Shown: positions 1 through 9,338 of the stretch, in pieces
Layout: every line of letters starts with the position of its first letter
Numbering within the stretch: position 1 is the first letter of the stretch
From: Pelomonas sp. V22
GTDB taxonomy: Bacteria; Pseudomonadota; Gammaproteobacteria; Burkholderiales; Burkholderiaceae_C
Length of the DNA: 64,000 bases
Assembly: GCF_030014915.1 (NCBI RefSeq)
Contig: NZ_JAGIXS010000001.1
Coordinates: 1,364,001-1,428,000 of the forward strand
Reading direction: 5' to 3'
Position numbers and translations under genes: made by a program
Notes under the pieces: generated by a model
The model's input: only the letters and a program-made list of their open reading frames with translations
What the model was told of the DNA's origin: nothing
Database searches by the model: none

Positions 1-1212
1 CACATTGCCCGGGAAGGCATAGCGCGACAACTGGGCGAGTGCCGCACCGGTGAGGCGCGGCGGTGGCGACACTCCAGCGTCGTGCGCAATGCGAGCCAGC
101 ACGCGCTCGCTGATCGCTGCCAGGTCCTCGATGCGCTCGCGCAGCGGCGGCACGCGGATCTGGATCACATTGAGCCGGTAGAACAAGTCCTGGCGGAAAC
201 GCCCGGCCGCGACCTCGGCGCCCAGGTCCTTGTGCGTGGCACTGAGGATGCGCACATTGACTGGCGACTCCGCCACCGCGCCCACCGGCCGCACCGAGCG
301 CTCCTGGATGGCCCGCAGGAGCTTGCTCTGCATGGCCAACGGCAGGTCGCCAATCTCATCGAGAAACAGCGTGCCGCCATGCGCGGCCTTGAAGAAGCCG
401 TCGCGGTCTTCGTTCGCGCCGGTGAAGGCGCCCTTGCGATAGCCGAAGAACTCGGCCTCCAGCAACTGCTCCGGAATGGCGCCGCAATTCACCGCGATGA
501 AGGGGCCGGCTGCGCGCGCGCCGGCATCGTGCACCGCATGCGCGACCAGTTCCTTGCCGGTGCCCGACTCGCCTTGCAGCAGCACCGGCGCCATGCTGCG
601 CGCCACCTTGCCGATCAGCGAGCGCACCTGGCGCATCGCCGAGGAGTCGCCGGCCAGCCGGTTCAGGGCAGCGGCCAGCGCGGCATCGGGGCTGGCCTCG
701 GCCGGGGCGGACGCGGCGCTGGGCGCAAGCGCCGGCTTGCTCGCGGCACGCGCAGCCGGAGCCGCCGCCGGTGCAGTCGATGCCGTCGAGGCCACCGGAG
801 AGGACGCCGAGGCGGGCGACGGCTCGACACGCGGGCTGCGCCCTAGCGCCGAGGCCACGACCATGCGGAACTGCCGCAGGTCCACCGGCTTGGTCAGGTA
901 ATCGTAGGCGCCGGCCTTCAGGGCCTCGACCGCGTTCTCGGGCGAGCCGAAGGCGGTGATCACGAGGGTCTTCTCGACCCGGCCGGCGCGCTCCAGCCAG
1001 TTCAAGACGTCGAGCCCGCTGCCGTCGGGCAGCTTCATGTCGGTGATGACGGCGCTGAACTCGCGCGCCTGCAAGCGCTCGAGCGCGGCCTCGACCGTGC
1101 CGGCCGTCTCCAGCTCGTAGCCTTCGCGCAGCAGCGTCAGCTCGTACAGCGTGAGCAGGTCGGGCTCGTCGTCAATGACCAGCAGGCTTTGATTGGCTTG
1201 GGTCGCATTCAT
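1..1212 (-). CDS. pilR: Sigma-54-dependent response regulator PilR (partial, 3' end outside window)
   Basis: NtrC-family response regulator predicted to activate sigma-54 transcription of pilin (pilA) when phosphorylated by PilS. The 404 codons in the window show a receiver domain (about residues 8-120) with phospho-acceptor Asp58 in ITDMKLPDG and conserved Lys108. An Ala/Pro/Ser-rich linker follows, then an AAA+ domain with Walker A GESGTGKE and the sigma-54 contact motif GAFTGA. The reading frame runs off the left edge just after YAFPGN, so the end of the AAA+ domain and the DNA-binding helix-turn-helix are not seen. The ATG at 1212 overlaps the pilS stop in an ATGA junction, so the two genes are translationally coupled. 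PilR rather than another NtrC member is inferred from the PilS partner. Confidence 0.93.
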   Translation of the reverse strand, partial: MNATQANQSLLVIDDEPDLLTLYELTLLREGYELETAGTVEAALERLQAREFSAVITDMKLPDGSGLDVLNWLERAGRVEKTLVITAFGSPENAVEALKAGAYDYLTKPVDLRQFRMVVASALGRSPRVEPSPASASSPVASTASTAPAAAPAARAASKPALAPSAASAPAEASPDAALAAALNRLAGDSSAMRQVRSLIGKVARSMAPVLLQGESGTGKELVAHAVHDAGARAAGPFIAVNCGAIPEQLLEAEFFGYRKGAFTGANEDRDGFFKAAHGGTLFLDEIGDLPLAMQSKLLRAIQERSVRPVGAVAESPVNVRILSATHKDLGAEVAAGRFRQDLFYRLNVIQIRVPPLRERIEDLAAISERVLARIAHDAGVSPPPRLTGAALAQLSRYAFPGNV

Positions 1213-3053
1213 GAGTGGGCTTGCTTGGAGGCGGTGGCCGCGCTGCGGCGCAGGCTCAGGAGGAACTCGTTGCCCGCCTGGGTGGCGCCATCGTGACGGC
1301 GGTAGTCGATGCGCGCGCCGTAGCGCTCACACAGCTCTCGGCAAATATAGAGGCCGAGGCCGCTGCCCCGGCTGCGCGTGGAGAAGAAGGGCTCAAAGAG
1401 ATGGCGCTCCACCTCGGGCGCAATCGGCGCACCGAGATTGAAGACCGCAAGCAGGATCTCGCCCCCCTGCCCCGGCTGCAGGCGCACATGCAGCGCCCCC
1501 GGCTCGCGCGGCGCGTGGCGCAAGGCGTTGTCCAACAGGTTGATGACCACACGGCGCAGATGCTCGGGCTCGAACATGACCCAGCTGCCGCCGGGCGGCA
1601 GGCTCAGGCGCAGCAGGCTGCTCGCGTCAGCCGGCAAGCCATTGGTGCGGGCCCAGTCGGCGCAAATCTCGGGCAACAGCCGCGCCAGGTCGATGGGCAC
1701 GGCCTGCGGCGGGCGGCCCGGCGCCAGCTCCATCACGTCGTCAACGATGCGCTTCAGCCGCTCCACATTGGCGGCCACCATGCTGGTCAGCTGGCGCTGC
1801 TGGGCATCGCCGGCGTCCTCGGCCATCAGCGCATTGGCCTGGGCGATGGCGGCCAGCGGGTTGCGGATCTCATGGGCGATGCCGGCCGAGACCCGGCCCA
1901 TGGCAGCCAGTTTCTCCTGTCGGCTGCGGGCCAGCACATTGCGATGGTCTTCGATGAAGAGCACGCACAGGTCCTCGCTCGCCTGCGTTTCACGCGAGCG
2001 GGTGAAGCGCATGCGCAGGCGCAGGCCGCGTTGCGCATCGGGGCTGAAGCGCAGGCTGATGTCGCGCCCCTCCTCCGGCCAGCGGCCCTCGACGAAGGCC
2101 TGCTCCACCGCCCGCACCAGCGGCTCCCAGGCCGGCACACCGCGCATCTGGAAGGGCGCGGTGCGCACCGCCTGATGCTCGCCCAGCAGCGCACGCGCGG
2201 CGGGGTTGGCGGCACGCACGCGGCCGCGACGGTCCATCACCAGCACGCCCTCCTGCATCTCGTCGATCACCAGGCGATTCAGCTGCGCCTGCTGGCGCGC
2301 CAGCTCCATGCTGCCGCGTGCGGCGCGCTCCTCTCGCGCCAGGCGGCTGGCCAGTTCGCTGGCCAGCAGGCCGACGACGAAGAGCCCCATGCCCGCCATG
2401 CCGGCCTGCGTCAGGCGCAACTCGGGCTCGAGGCCGAACAGATAGGCCCAGGTCGCGGCGCCCAGCATCAAGAGCGCCGCCATCGCCGCCGTGGCCAGCG
2501 CGAGCAGGCGCGGCGTCAGCACGCCGGCCATCAGCACCGGCAGCACGAACAGCGCGCCATAGTTGACGCCGGCATTGCGCTCCGCCACATGCAGCACGCC
2601 GAACAGGGCCAGGTCGAAGCCGATGCTGGCCAGCCACTGCGGGCTGCTCAGCCGCGACAGTGTCTGCACCGAGGCGCTGCGCTGCAGGCGCGGCAGCAGC
2701 CACAGGGCCGTGGCCTCCAGGGCATAGAGGCCGCAGACCATCAGGGTCCAGCGCGGCGTGCTGCTGCCGAGCATGGCAGCGAGCATGAGCGTGGCGATCA
2801 GGGCCAGGCCAAGCGCCATGCGGGCGCCGAGGAAGGCGCGATACAGGCGCAGGAAGGCGCTGCCGCCCACGTTGACCAGCCGGCGCGGCTGCTGGAAAAA
2901 GAAGAACTGCGAGTCGCCCTCGCTGCCAGGCGGCTGCGGCGCTTCATCCAGCGCGCCGGCTTCGCTGTCGCCCAGGCCCGGACCGAACCAGGAAGGCGGC
3001 GATTCCTCGCCGGGGTGGCTGCGGGGATTGCTGCGGGGCGAAGCCGTGGCCAT
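1209..3053 (-). CDS. pilS: Sensor histidine kinase PilS
   Basis: Membrane-bound sensor kinase of the PilS-PilR pair that controls type IV pilin expression. The 614-residue protein has a soluble N-terminal leader of about 75 residues, then about six hydrophobic helices between residues 78 and 232, a PAS-like region (about 255-375), a HisKA dimerisation helix with phospho-accepting His394 in GIAHEIRNP, and a HATPase domain with N-box NLLDNALRH (about 505-513) and G-box GSGLGL (about 563-568). It is transcribed leftward and its stop overlaps the pilR start by 4 bp. Only 4 bp separate it from the upstream small gene. The 77-residue cytoplasmic leader is Pro/Ser rich and probably variable. Confidence 0.94.
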   Translation of the reverse strand: MATASPRSNPRSHPGEESPPSWFGPGLGDSEAGALDEAPQPPGSEGDSQFFFFQQPRRLVNVGGSAFLRLYRAFLGARMALGLALIATLMLAAMLGSSTPRWTLMVCGLYALEATALWLLPRLQRSASVQTLSRLSSPQWLASIGFDLALFGVLHVAERNAGVNYGALFVLPVLMAGVLTPRLLALATAAMAALLMLGAATWAYLFGLEPELRLTQAGMAGMGLFVVGLLASELASRLAREERAARGSMELARQQAQLNRLVIDEMQEGVLVMDRRGRVRAANPAARALLGEHQAVRTAPFQMRGVPAWEPLVRAVEQAFVEGRWPEEGRDISLRFSPDAQRGLRLRMRFTRSRETQASEDLCVLFIEDHRNVLARSRQEKLAAMGRVSAGIAHEIRNPLAAIAQANALMAEDAGDAQQRQLTSMVAANVERLKRIVDDVMELAPGRPPQAVPIDLARLLPEICADWARTNGLPADASSLLRLSLPPGGSWVMFEPEHLRRVVINLLDNALRHAPREPGALHVRLQPGQGGEILLAVFNLGAPIAPEVERHLFEPFFSTRSRGSGLGLYICRELCERYGARIDYRRHDGATQAGNEFLLSLRRSAATASKQAHS

Positions 3054-3057
3054 TCAG

Positions 3058-3309
3058 TTAGCCGCCCGCCTGCGCAGCCTCATAGGCCTGGCGATGAGCA
3101 GCGCTGCAGAACATGCCGCCCCGGCCCGGCAGGGCCTCGGCGCTCGGCAGGTGCAGGCCACATTGCGCGCAGGACACCATGGCCTGCGGCTGCGGCGGAG
3201 GTGCGGGCGGCTGGGGCGGAGGCGCCGGCTTGCGCGCCGCGCGGCCCTTGGCGCCCAGCGTCCAGAACACCAGGGCCACCAGGCCGATGAAAAAAAGAAA
3301 CTTGGCCAT
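3058..3309 (-). CDS. PP0621-like small protein with zinc-binding cysteines
   Basis: An 83-residue protein of unknown function. It has one N-terminal hydrophobic helix (about residues 3-19), a basic and proline-rich linker (AARKPAPPPQPPAPPP) and a C-terminal CxxC (SCAQCG) followed by FCSAAH. This would make a small zinc-ribbon or MYND-like site facing the cytoplasm or periplasm. Proteins of this layout are annotated as the PP0621 family and commonly sit beside pilS in pseudomonads and Burkholderiales. Here it lies 4 bp upstream of pilS and 6 bp downstream of the ccsA-like gene, so it is probably in the same transcript. Function is not known. Confidence 0.8.
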   Translation of the reverse strand: MAKFLFFIGLVALVFWTLGAKGRAARKPAPPPQPPAPPPQPQAMVSCAQCGLHLPSAEALPGRGGMFCSAAHRQAYEAAQAGG

Positions 3310-3315
3310 GAATCC

Positions 3316-4143
3316 TCAGCCGGCCAGGGGCCGCTGCAACAACACTTCCAGCACGAAGCGCGAGCCGGCATAGGCCAGCAGCAACAGGGCTGCACCAAAG
3401 TACAGCCAGCGCGTGGCCCGGCGGCCGCGCCAGCCGAGCACCTGCCGACCGGTCAACAAGCCGGTCAGCACCAGCCACCCGAGCACCGACAGCAAGGTCT
3501 TGTGATCCCAGCGCCAGTGCGGCGTGAACCACCAGCCGAGCAGGATGGCCAGCGACAGCACGGTCACACCGGCCGCCACGAACTGGAAGGTCAGCCGCTC
3601 CAGGCGCAGCAACGGCATGCCCGTGGTGGCCGCGCCAGAGACGGCAGCCACCTTCTTGTCGCGCAGTTGGCGCTCTGCACGGTTCCACATCGCCGCATGC
3701 AGCACGGCCACGCCGAACAAGCCATAAGACGCGAGGCCCAGCACCCAGTGCAGAGGCGCCCAGGGCGACGCCGCCAGCGGCCGACTCTCGCCCGGGAAGC
3801 CCCAGGCCAGCGCACAGGCCAGCGCCGCCAGCACAGCCAGCACTCGGCGCACGCCTGGCAAGGGCAGGAAGCGGCTCTCCACAAGGTAGACCGAGAGCAC
3901 CAGCCAGCAGGTCATCGACAAGGCCGGCGCGAAGCCGAAACGCGCGCCGGCCAGCGGGCTGCCCAGGCCGGCGATGTCGAGCAACAAGGCCAGCGCGTGG
4001 GCCGCCCAGCCAAGCGGCAAGGCCCAACGAAGGCGTCGGCCGCTGGCCTCGTCGGTCCAGGCCGAAAGCGCATAGGCCAGCATGGCCGCGAGACTGCTTG
4101 CGGCCAGTGCCAGCGTCGCTGGAGAGGCGGACGATAAAATCAT
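3316..4143 (-). CDS. CcsA/YpjD-like cytochrome c assembly family membrane protein
   Basis: Inner-membrane protein of 275 residues with eight or so hydrophobic segments and the Trp-rich stretch LGWWFTPHWRWDHKTLLSVLGW typical of the CcmF/CcsA heme-handling family. It resembles YpjD (CorE), which lies next to ffh in many proteobacteria, as here. A direct role in cytochrome c maturation is not established for YpjD-type members. A longer frame extends upstream, but the ATG at 4143 is chosen because residues before it are hydrophilic and shadow the ffh coding region. It is divergent from ffh with 51 bp between the two starts. It is likely the first gene of a leftward unit ending in pilSR. Confidence 0.85.
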   Translation of the reverse strand: MILSSASPATLALAASSLAAMLAYALSAWTDEASGRRLRWALPLGWAAHALALLLDIAGLGSPLAGARFGFAPALSMTCWLVLSVYLVESRFLPLPGVRRVLAVLAALACALAWGFPGESRPLAASPWAPLHWVLGLASYGLFGVAVLHAAMWNRAERQLRDKKVAAVSGAATTGMPLLRLERLTFQFVAAGVTVLSLAILLGWWFTPHWRWDHKTLLSVLGWLVLTGLLTGRQVLGWRGRRATRWLYFGAALLLLAYAGSRFVLEVLLQRPLAG

Positions 4144-4194
4144 CACCACAGTGTACTTTTGAGCGACCACCGTTCCGGCTGGCGCTAACCCCCG

Positions 4195-5586
4195 ATGGCC
4201 TCCACTCTGACCGATCGCCTGAGCCTGCTCGTCAAAACGATGCGCGGCCAGGCCCGCATCACCGAATCGAATGTGCAGGACATGCTGCGCGAGGTGCGCA
4301 TGGCCCTGCTCGAGGCCGATGTGGCCCTGCCGGTGGTGCGCGACTTCATCGCCCGCGTGAAAGAGAAGGCGCTGGGTCAGGAAGTGGTCAGCTCGCTGAA
4401 CCCCGGCCAGGTCCTGGTCTCGGTGGTGCACAAGGAACTCGCCGCTACGATGGGCGAAGGCGTCTCCGACATCAACCTCGCCGCCCAGCCGCCTGCCGTC
4501 ATCCTGATGGCCGGCCTGCAGGGCGCGGGCAAGACCACCACCACGGCCAAGCTGGCCAAGCACCTGATCGAGAAGCGCAAGAAGAAGGTGCTCACTGTCT
4601 CGGCCGACGTCTACCGCCCCGCCGCCATCGAGCAGCTGAAGACGGTGACCAAGCAGGCCGGCGCCGAATGGTTCCCTTCTGCGCCCGACCAGAAGCCGCA
4701 TGACATCGCGCTGGCCGCCATCGACTACGCGAAGAAGCACTACTTCGACGTGCTGCTGGTCGACACCGCCGGCCGCCTGGCCATCGACGAAGCGCTGATG
4801 GCCGAGATCCGCGACCTGCATGCCACCTTGAACCCGGTCGAGACGCTGTTCGTCGTCGATGCGATGCAGGGCCAGGATGCGGTCAACACCGCCAAGGCCT
4901 TCAAGGAAGCACTGCCGCTTACCGGCATCGTGCTGACCAAGCTCGACGGCGATTCACGCGGCGGCGCGGCGCTGTCGGTGCGCAGCATCACCGGCGCGCC
5001 GATCAAGTTTGCTGGCGTGTCCGAGAAGATCGACGGCCTGGAGGTGTTCGACGGCGAACGTCATGCCGGCCGCGTGCTGGGCATGGGCGACATCGTGGCC
5101 CTGGTCGAGGAAGTGACCAAGGGCGTCGACATGGCGGCGGCCGAGAAGCTGGCCGGCAAGCTGAAGTCAGGCGATGGCTTCGACCTCAACGACTTCCTGT
5201 CGCAGATCTCGTCGATGAAGAAAATGGGCGGCCTCTCCAGCCTGATGGACAAGCTGCCCACGCAGATGGCCGCCAAGGCCGGCGCCGCCGACATGGACAA
5301 GGCCGAGCGCGACATGCGCCGCATGGAAGGCATCCTCAACGCGATGACCGCCAAGGAACGCGCCAAGCCCGCCCTGCTGCTAGACGGCAAGAGCAAGGCC
5401 AGCCGCAAGCGCCGCATCGCTCAAGGTGCCGGCGTGCAGATCCAGGACGTCAACCGCCTGCTGAATCAGTTCGACCAGATGCAGTCGATGATGAAGAAGA
5501 TGAGCGGCGGCGGCATGATGAAGATGATGAAGCGCATGGGTGGCCTCAAGAAGATGATGGGCGGCGGTGGCATGCCTGGAATGTGA
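4195..5586 (+). CDS. ffh: Signal recognition particle protein Ffh
   Basis: GTPase subunit of the bacterial SRP, which binds 4.5S RNA and signal sequences and delivers ribosomes to FtsY. The 463-residue protein shows the N domain, then the GTPase domain with Walker A GLQGAGKTTTTAKL, DTAGR and TKLDGDSRGG. The C-terminal M domain ends in the methionine-rich stretch beginning MMKKMSGGGMMKMMKRMGG, the signal-sequence groove. Length is normal for the family. The start ATGGCC at 4195 fits the family N-terminus. It converges on ftsY, its receptor partner, across a shared hairpin. Confidence 0.97.
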   Translation: MASTLTDRLSLLVKTMRGQARITESNVQDMLREVRMALLEADVALPVVRDFIARVKEKALGQEVVSSLNPGQVLVSVVHKELAATMGEGVSDINLAAQPPAVILMAGLQGAGKTTTTAKLAKHLIEKRKKKVLTVSADVYRPAAIEQLKTVTKQAGAEWFPSAPDQKPHDIALAAIDYAKKHYFDVLLVDTAGRLAIDEALMAEIRDLHATLNPVETLFVVDAMQGQDAVNTAKAFKEALPLTGIVLTKLDGDSRGGAALSVRSITGAPIKFAGVSEKIDGLEVFDGERHAGRVLGMGDIVALVEEVTKGVDMAAAEKLAGKLKSGDGFDLNDFLSQISSMKKMGGLSSLMDKLPTQMAAKAGAADMDKAERDMRRMEGILNAMTAKERAKPALLLDGKSKASRKRRIAQGAGVQIQDVNRLLNQFDQMQSMMKKMSGGGMMKMMKRMGGLKKMMGGGGMPGM

Positions 5587-5627
5587 ACTCCCGGCTCGCG
5601 GGTACGCGAGCCACCCTCCGAGAGGGT

Positions 5628-5664
5628 GAAGACAAAAGCCGGGCTTGACCCGGCTTTTGTCTTC
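5628..5664. terminator. Bidirectional Rho-independent terminator between ffh and ftsY
   Basis: A perfect 16-bp inverted repeat (GAAGACAAAAGCCGGG, 5-nt loop CTTGA, then its complement) lies between the converging ffh and ftsY genes. The A-rich left arm and T-rich right arm give a U-tract on either strand, so the hairpin can end both transcripts. Confidence 0.85.
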
Positions 5665-5718
5665 TGGGCGCCCGCCTTGGGGCGGCCCGGCGCCGGGCGC
5701 AAATGCAATGCCGAGCGC

Positions 5719-6780
5719 TTACTCCAGGAGCGCCTGCGCAAACTCCCGCGCATCAAAGGTCTGCAGGTCTTCCAGCTTCTCACCCACGCCGATGAAGTAG
5801 ACCGGAATCGCGCGCTCGCGGGCGATGGCCGCCAGCACGCCGCCCTTGGCCGTGCCATCGAGCTTGGTGATGATCAGGCCGGTGAGGCCCAGCGCGTCGT
5901 CAAAAGCCTTGACCTGGTTTAGCGCGTTCTGGCCGGTGTTGCCATCAACGACCAGCAGCACCTCATGCGGCGCCGAGGCCTCGGCCTTGGCGATCACACG
6001 CTTGATCTTCTTCAGCTCTTCCATCAGGTGCAGCTGCGTCGGCAGGCGGCCCGCCGTGTCGGCGATCACCACATCGCAGCCGCGCGCGCGGCCGGCCACC
6101 ACGGCATCGAAGGTCACGGCCGAAGGGTCGCCGCCTTCCTGGCTCACGATCTCGACCTGGGCGCGATCCGCCCACACCGAGAGCTGCTCGCGCGCCGCCG
6201 CCCGGAAGGTGTCGGCCGCCGCCAGCAGCACCTTGGCATTGGCATCGGCCAGATGGCGCGTGAGCTTACCGATGCTGGTCGTCTTGCCGGCGCCGTTGAC
6301 GCCCACCACCATCATCACCGTCGGCTGCGAAGCGCCGATGGCGAGCGACTTCTGCAGCGGCTTCAGCAGATCGGCCAGCGCATCGATCAACAGGCCGCGC
6401 ACGGCCGCCGGCTCGGTGGCCTTGGCCTCCTTGACGCGGCGCTTCAGGTCTTCAAGCAGAAACTCGGTGGCCTTGACGCCGGCGTCGGCCATCAAGAGCG
6501 CGGCTTCCAGTTCCTCATACAGCGCATCGTCGATCTGCGTGCCAGTGAAGACCTGGGCGATGCTGGAGCCGGTCTTGCGCAGACCTTGGCGCAGCTTGTC
6601 GAGCCAGCTCTTGCGCGGCGCAGCCTCGACCGGTGCCGGCACGGCAGCAGGCTCGAGAGCTGGTGCAGGTGTGGATACAGCGGTAGGCGCAGGCATGGGC
6701 GCCTGGACCACGGCCTCCGACAGCGGCGCTGCATCGGCGTTCGAGCCACCGCCAAACTTCTTCTTGAAGAAACTGAACAT
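5719..6780 (-). CDS. ftsY: Signal recognition particle receptor FtsY
   Basis: Membrane-associated SRP receptor GTPase. The 353-residue protein starts MFSFFKKKFGGG, a basic amphipathic lipid-binding start, followed by an acidic/Ala-Pro linker that is short compared with E. coli FtsY. The NG domain follows, with GVNGAGKTTSIGKL (P-loop), DTFRAAAREQL, DTAGRLPT and TKLDGTAKGG. The start at 6780 is preferred over an upstream in-frame start at 6834 because family members begin at MFSFF. It faces ffh tail to tail. Confidence 0.96.
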   Translation of the reverse strand: MFSFFKKKFGGGSNADAAPLSEAVVQAPMPAPTAVSTPAPALEPAAVPAPVEAAPRKSWLDKLRQGLRKTGSSIAQVFTGTQIDDALYEELEAALLMADAGVKATEFLLEDLKRRVKEAKATEPAAVRGLLIDALADLLKPLQKSLAIGASQPTVMMVVGVNGAGKTTSIGKLTRHLADANAKVLLAAADTFRAAAREQLSVWADRAQVEIVSQEGGDPSAVTFDAVVAGRARGCDVVIADTAGRLPTQLHLMEELKKIKRVIAKAEASAPHEVLLVVDGNTGQNALNQVKAFDDALGLTGLIITKLDGTAKGGVLAAIARERAIPVYFIGVGEKLEDLQTFDAREFAQALLE

Positions 6781-6818
6781 CGAGAAATGCGCTTTTTTGC
6801 AGAGGCCGCGAAAGAGGC

Positions 6819-6848
6819 TTGCATTGTCTTCCAAAACTTGGCTAGAAT
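6819..6848 (+). promoter_or_regulatory. Probable sigma-70 promoter of tRNA-Met
   Basis: TTGCAT, an 18-nt spacer and TAGAAT end 11 nt before the tRNA 5' end, the usual spacing for a stable-RNA promoter. It sits in the short space upstream of ftsY, so the two genes are divergent. Confidence 0.55.
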
Positions 6849-6859
6849 GGCGGGCTTGA

Positions 6860-6941
<82 letters not shown>

Positions 6942-6969
6942 AGTCTTTGTACGACAAGTACTTAGGCGC

Positions 6970-7000
6970 AAAAGCCACCCTAGCGGTGGCTTTTTGCTTT
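6970..7000 (+). terminator. tRNA terminator copy carried by the island
   Basis: AAAAGCCACC, loop CTAGC, then GGTGGCTTTT with a following T run, 33 nt after the tRNA. The 31-nt sequence is repeated exactly at 17236-17266 outside the island, although the 28-29 nt between core and hairpin differ. This copy now terminates the tRNA-Met transcript. Confidence 0.85.
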
Positions 7001-7002
7001 CT

Positions 7003-7035
7003 GCCTACAGTCACACCTGTAGGCAATCTGTAGGC
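7003..7035. repeat. Left-end TGTAGGC repeats (candidate integrase arm sites)
   Basis: An inverted GCCTACA (7003-7009) and two direct TGTAGGC copies, the latter in CTGTAGGCAATCTGTAGGC (7017-7035). The same 19 bp recur at 17016-17034 next to the integrase start. Paired copies near both ends fit arm-type sites for integrase or an excision factor. From 7036 to 7288 I see no gene. Confidence 0.5.
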
Positions 7036-7288
7036 GCAATAGCGGCGAGCAACAGTCCACGGCCACCAATGCGTCCTTTGGCAAGCTCGTGCTGGCCAGC
7101 TGTGCCCTAGGCCCGGCTGCCAGGACTCAGAATCCTTTGGTCGCTTTGTCTGAGCCAGCGAGGGGCGGCCCTCCCCTTGAGCGCGGCTAGACGGCGCTCC
7201 TGCTCCGCGCTAACCCGTGCGCGAGAAGACCTTGGGCGTTGGGTACCCTGCCTACAATGCTCGGCTCTATCACTTCGCGCTGGATCTC

Positions 7289-8638
7289 ATGGCGAACTAC
7301 ACCTTGGAGGGAACGCTTGGTCGCGGCGCTTTTGGGCGTGTGGAGCGGGCTCGAAGCGACACTGGACTAGTTGTTGCGCTTAAGGTCTTTGAGCCAAGTG
7401 CGGCGGTGACCAACGCTATCGCAGCGGGGCATGTCACCATTGAGGAACTTAGGCGCCGCTTCTTCAGCGAAGCAACATATCAAGCGCGCATTGATCATCC
7501 AAATGTGGTCAAGGTTTTTGAGAGCAACCTTGCTTCCAATCCTCCATTTTTTGTAATGGAGCTTGCTGAGGCGACTCTTGCACAGGACCTGTCGTTCGAT
7601 CACACGTTAAATGGTGCGCCACACCAAGCACTGTTTGACATTCTCGCTGGACTTGAAGGACTTCATGGCCAAGGTATATATCACCGCGACCTCAAGCCTC
7701 AAAATATTCTGCGATTGCGCAATCAGGATGGTTCGCCGCGATACGCAATATCGGATTTCGGTCTGATAAAAATTACCGCAGGTGACGCGACGACGCTGAC
7801 CATGACGGGGGCGCAGGGCGGGACCGAAAGGTACGCCGCGCCTGAGTTGATATCCAACTTTAAGCGAGCGACCGCAAGGTCTGATATCTACTCATTTGGA
7901 GTAATTCTATTTGACATCTTTGTCGGTCCTCTGGCGCGTGTTCCTTATACAGAGGTAGCGATTGACGGCCCAATTGGCCTAGTCGCTGCAAAATGCACAA
8001 AGAGTCTACCCGCTCGTAGATATGCAACGATTGCAGATTTGCGTGCTGCGTTGTATGAGGCGTTGCAGAAGGCTCCGCCGAAATTTGGATCCCCGCGCGA
8101 AGAGCACGTTATTGAATTGCTGCGCTCTGGCGTAGTGCTTGCAGAGCAGGACTGGGATCGTGTGTTCCTCTTGCTTGAGGAATTGGCGCCGTTCACCCAA
8201 GCGAAGGACTTGATCCTTCGGTCCTTTAGCCGGCCTCATATGGAAGCATTGGCAGGCGAGGCCCCCGACCTGTTAATGGCATTTGCTAGCTACTATGTGG
8301 ACTATGTCGACGCATGCCGTGGGAAATTTGACTTCGACTATTGCGATGTCGTTGTCGACAAGTTGACTTGGCTGTTCGAGTTAGGCGAAGTGGCCGTTAA
8401 GGCGCGAGTGTTGCTGTCGATGCTAGGCCTAGGGGTTTCACATAACCGATGGTTCGTTGAAAGGCGCTTTATGCAGCTTGCGGGGCACTCACTTGATGCT
8501 GCAGTTGCTGACCGAATCGTCATGGATGTGGAAGTTGGTGGCATCGATGTACTTTCAGATATCGGACACCTAGAACGTTCGATTAATGTTAGTCGCACCG
8601 CACTGGCCCTCCCGCTACATAAACTCTGGGGCGGCTAA
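7289..8638 (+). CDS. Serine/threonine protein kinase (island cargo)
   Basis: Hanks-type kinase of 449 residues, predicted cytoplasmic since no membrane helix is seen. The N-terminal kinase domain (about 1-275) has the glycine loop LGRGAFGRV, ATP-binding Lys32 in VALKVF, Glu61, catalytic loop HRDLKPQN (132-139, Asp134), DFG (156-158) and the GTERYAAPE activation segment, so it should be active. The remaining C-terminal part of about 170 residues matches no domain I recognise (no PASTA repeats) and may sense or bind a partner. A GTG at 7217 would add 24 residues, but ATG 7289 starts just before the conserved fold. The phosphatase follows at once. Codon use is less GC-rich than in the host genes. 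Its target is unknown. Confidence 0.9.
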   Translation: MANYTLEGTLGRGAFGRVERARSDTGLVVALKVFEPSAAVTNAIAAGHVTIEELRRRFFSEATYQARIDHPNVVKVFESNLASNPPFFVMELAEATLAQDLSFDHTLNGAPHQALFDILAGLEGLHGQGIYHRDLKPQNILRLRNQDGSPRYAISDFGLIKITAGDATTLTMTGAQGGTERYAAPELISNFKRATARSDIYSFGVILFDIFVGPLARVPYTEVAIDGPIGLVAAKCTKSLPARRYATIADLRAALYEALQKAPPKFGSPREEHVIELLRSGVVLAEQDWDRVFLLLEELAPFTQAKDLILRSFSRPHMEALAGEAPDLLMAFASYYVDYVDACRGKFDFDYCDVVVDKLTWLFELGEVAVKARVLLSMLGLGVSHNRWFVERRFMQLAGHSLDAAVADRIVMDVEVGGIDVLSDIGHLERSINVSRTALALPLHKLWGG

Positions 8639-8639
8639 A

Positions 8640-9338
8640 TTGAGTCGCGAGAGTATTTCATCATTTAGTGTGCCGGTTGTTGGGCGTCAGAATTTTGACG
8701 CAGAGGCGCATTTACTTTCTGACGATGGCGATGTGTTCATCGCCATTGCGGATGGTGTTGGATCATCGCAATATGGCGGAGATGCGGCTAGGCTTGCCAT
8801 TTCGACTGCCCTTGAGTTTTCTTGGACTCTAAAGACTGAAGAAATATTTGCCAAAGTGAGCGACAGAATTCAGGCGGCTGCGATTGGCAATGAGGGGCAA
8901 TGGAGCACTACTCTTACGACTTGCAGGGTTCGTGGTAAGCGTGTTGAGGTCGGGCATGTTGGAGATACGCGGCTATATCATATTCGCGGTGCTGGCCTGC
9001 TTACTCGGACGCGCGATCAAACAGAGGTCGCTAAACTAATAGAAGAAGGCGTCCTTACACCAGAGCGCGCACTTCGATACCCCAGGAGGCACGTCCTCTT
9101 GTCGGCGATGAGTAGTAGTGGAACATATGAGTTGGAGTGCTCCGACTTTGAAGTAGAGCTTGGGGATAGGTTACTACTCCTGACGGATGGCCTGTATAAG
9201 CAGGTCAGTAAAAAAGAAATCGTAGCGGCTTCCGTTAGTTCCGAAAGCGTGAGTGGATTCCTCGGCTCACTAGAAGATCTTCTGCTTTCAAAAGGCGTAG
9301 TCGACGATGCGACGGCAGTTTGCGCAGAGATTAGGTAA
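8640..9338 (+). CDS. PP2C-family protein phosphatase (island cargo)
   Basis: Metal-dependent Ser/Thr phosphatase, predicted to reverse phosphorylation by the kinase directly upstream. It shows the PP2C signature residues: NFDAEAH, IADGVGSSQ (metal-binding Asp), VGHVGDTRLYHI and, near the C-terminus, VVDDATAV. The TTG at 8640 begins 2 nt after the kinase stop, behind a GGGGCGG Shine-Dalgarno-like run, giving 232 residues. An ATG at 8586 would add 18 residues and overlap the kinase by 53 bp. I prefer TTG because the added residues do not resemble PP2C starts. It converges on the rep gene with an 8-bp overlap. Confidence 0.88.
   Translation: MSRESISSFSVPVVGRQNFDAEAHLLSDDGDVFIAIADGVGSSQYGGDAARLAISTALEFSWTLKTEEIFAKVSDRIQAAAIGNEGQWSTTLTTCRVRGKRVEVGHVGDTRLYHIRGAGLLTRTRDQTEVAKLIEEGVLTPERALRYPRRHVLLSAMSSSGTYELECSDFEVELGDRLLLLTDGLYKQVSKKEIVAASVSSESVSGFLGSLEDLLLSKGVVDDATAVCAEIR

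Noticed and set aside
82-846. Long plus-strand frame over the left edge
   Set aside because: It lies antisense to pilR, whose minus-strand translation gives a full receiver and AAA+ domain; the plus frame is a GC-rich shadow.
1215-3290. 691-codon plus-strand frame opposite pilS
   Set aside because: Its translation is Arg/Gln/His/Ala-rich and of low complexity, typical of the antisense of a high-GC gene; pilS explains the region.
3316-4821. 501-residue version of the CcsA-like protein
   Set aside because: The extra N-terminal 226 residues are antisense to ffh and not membrane-like; the ATG at 4143 gives the family length.
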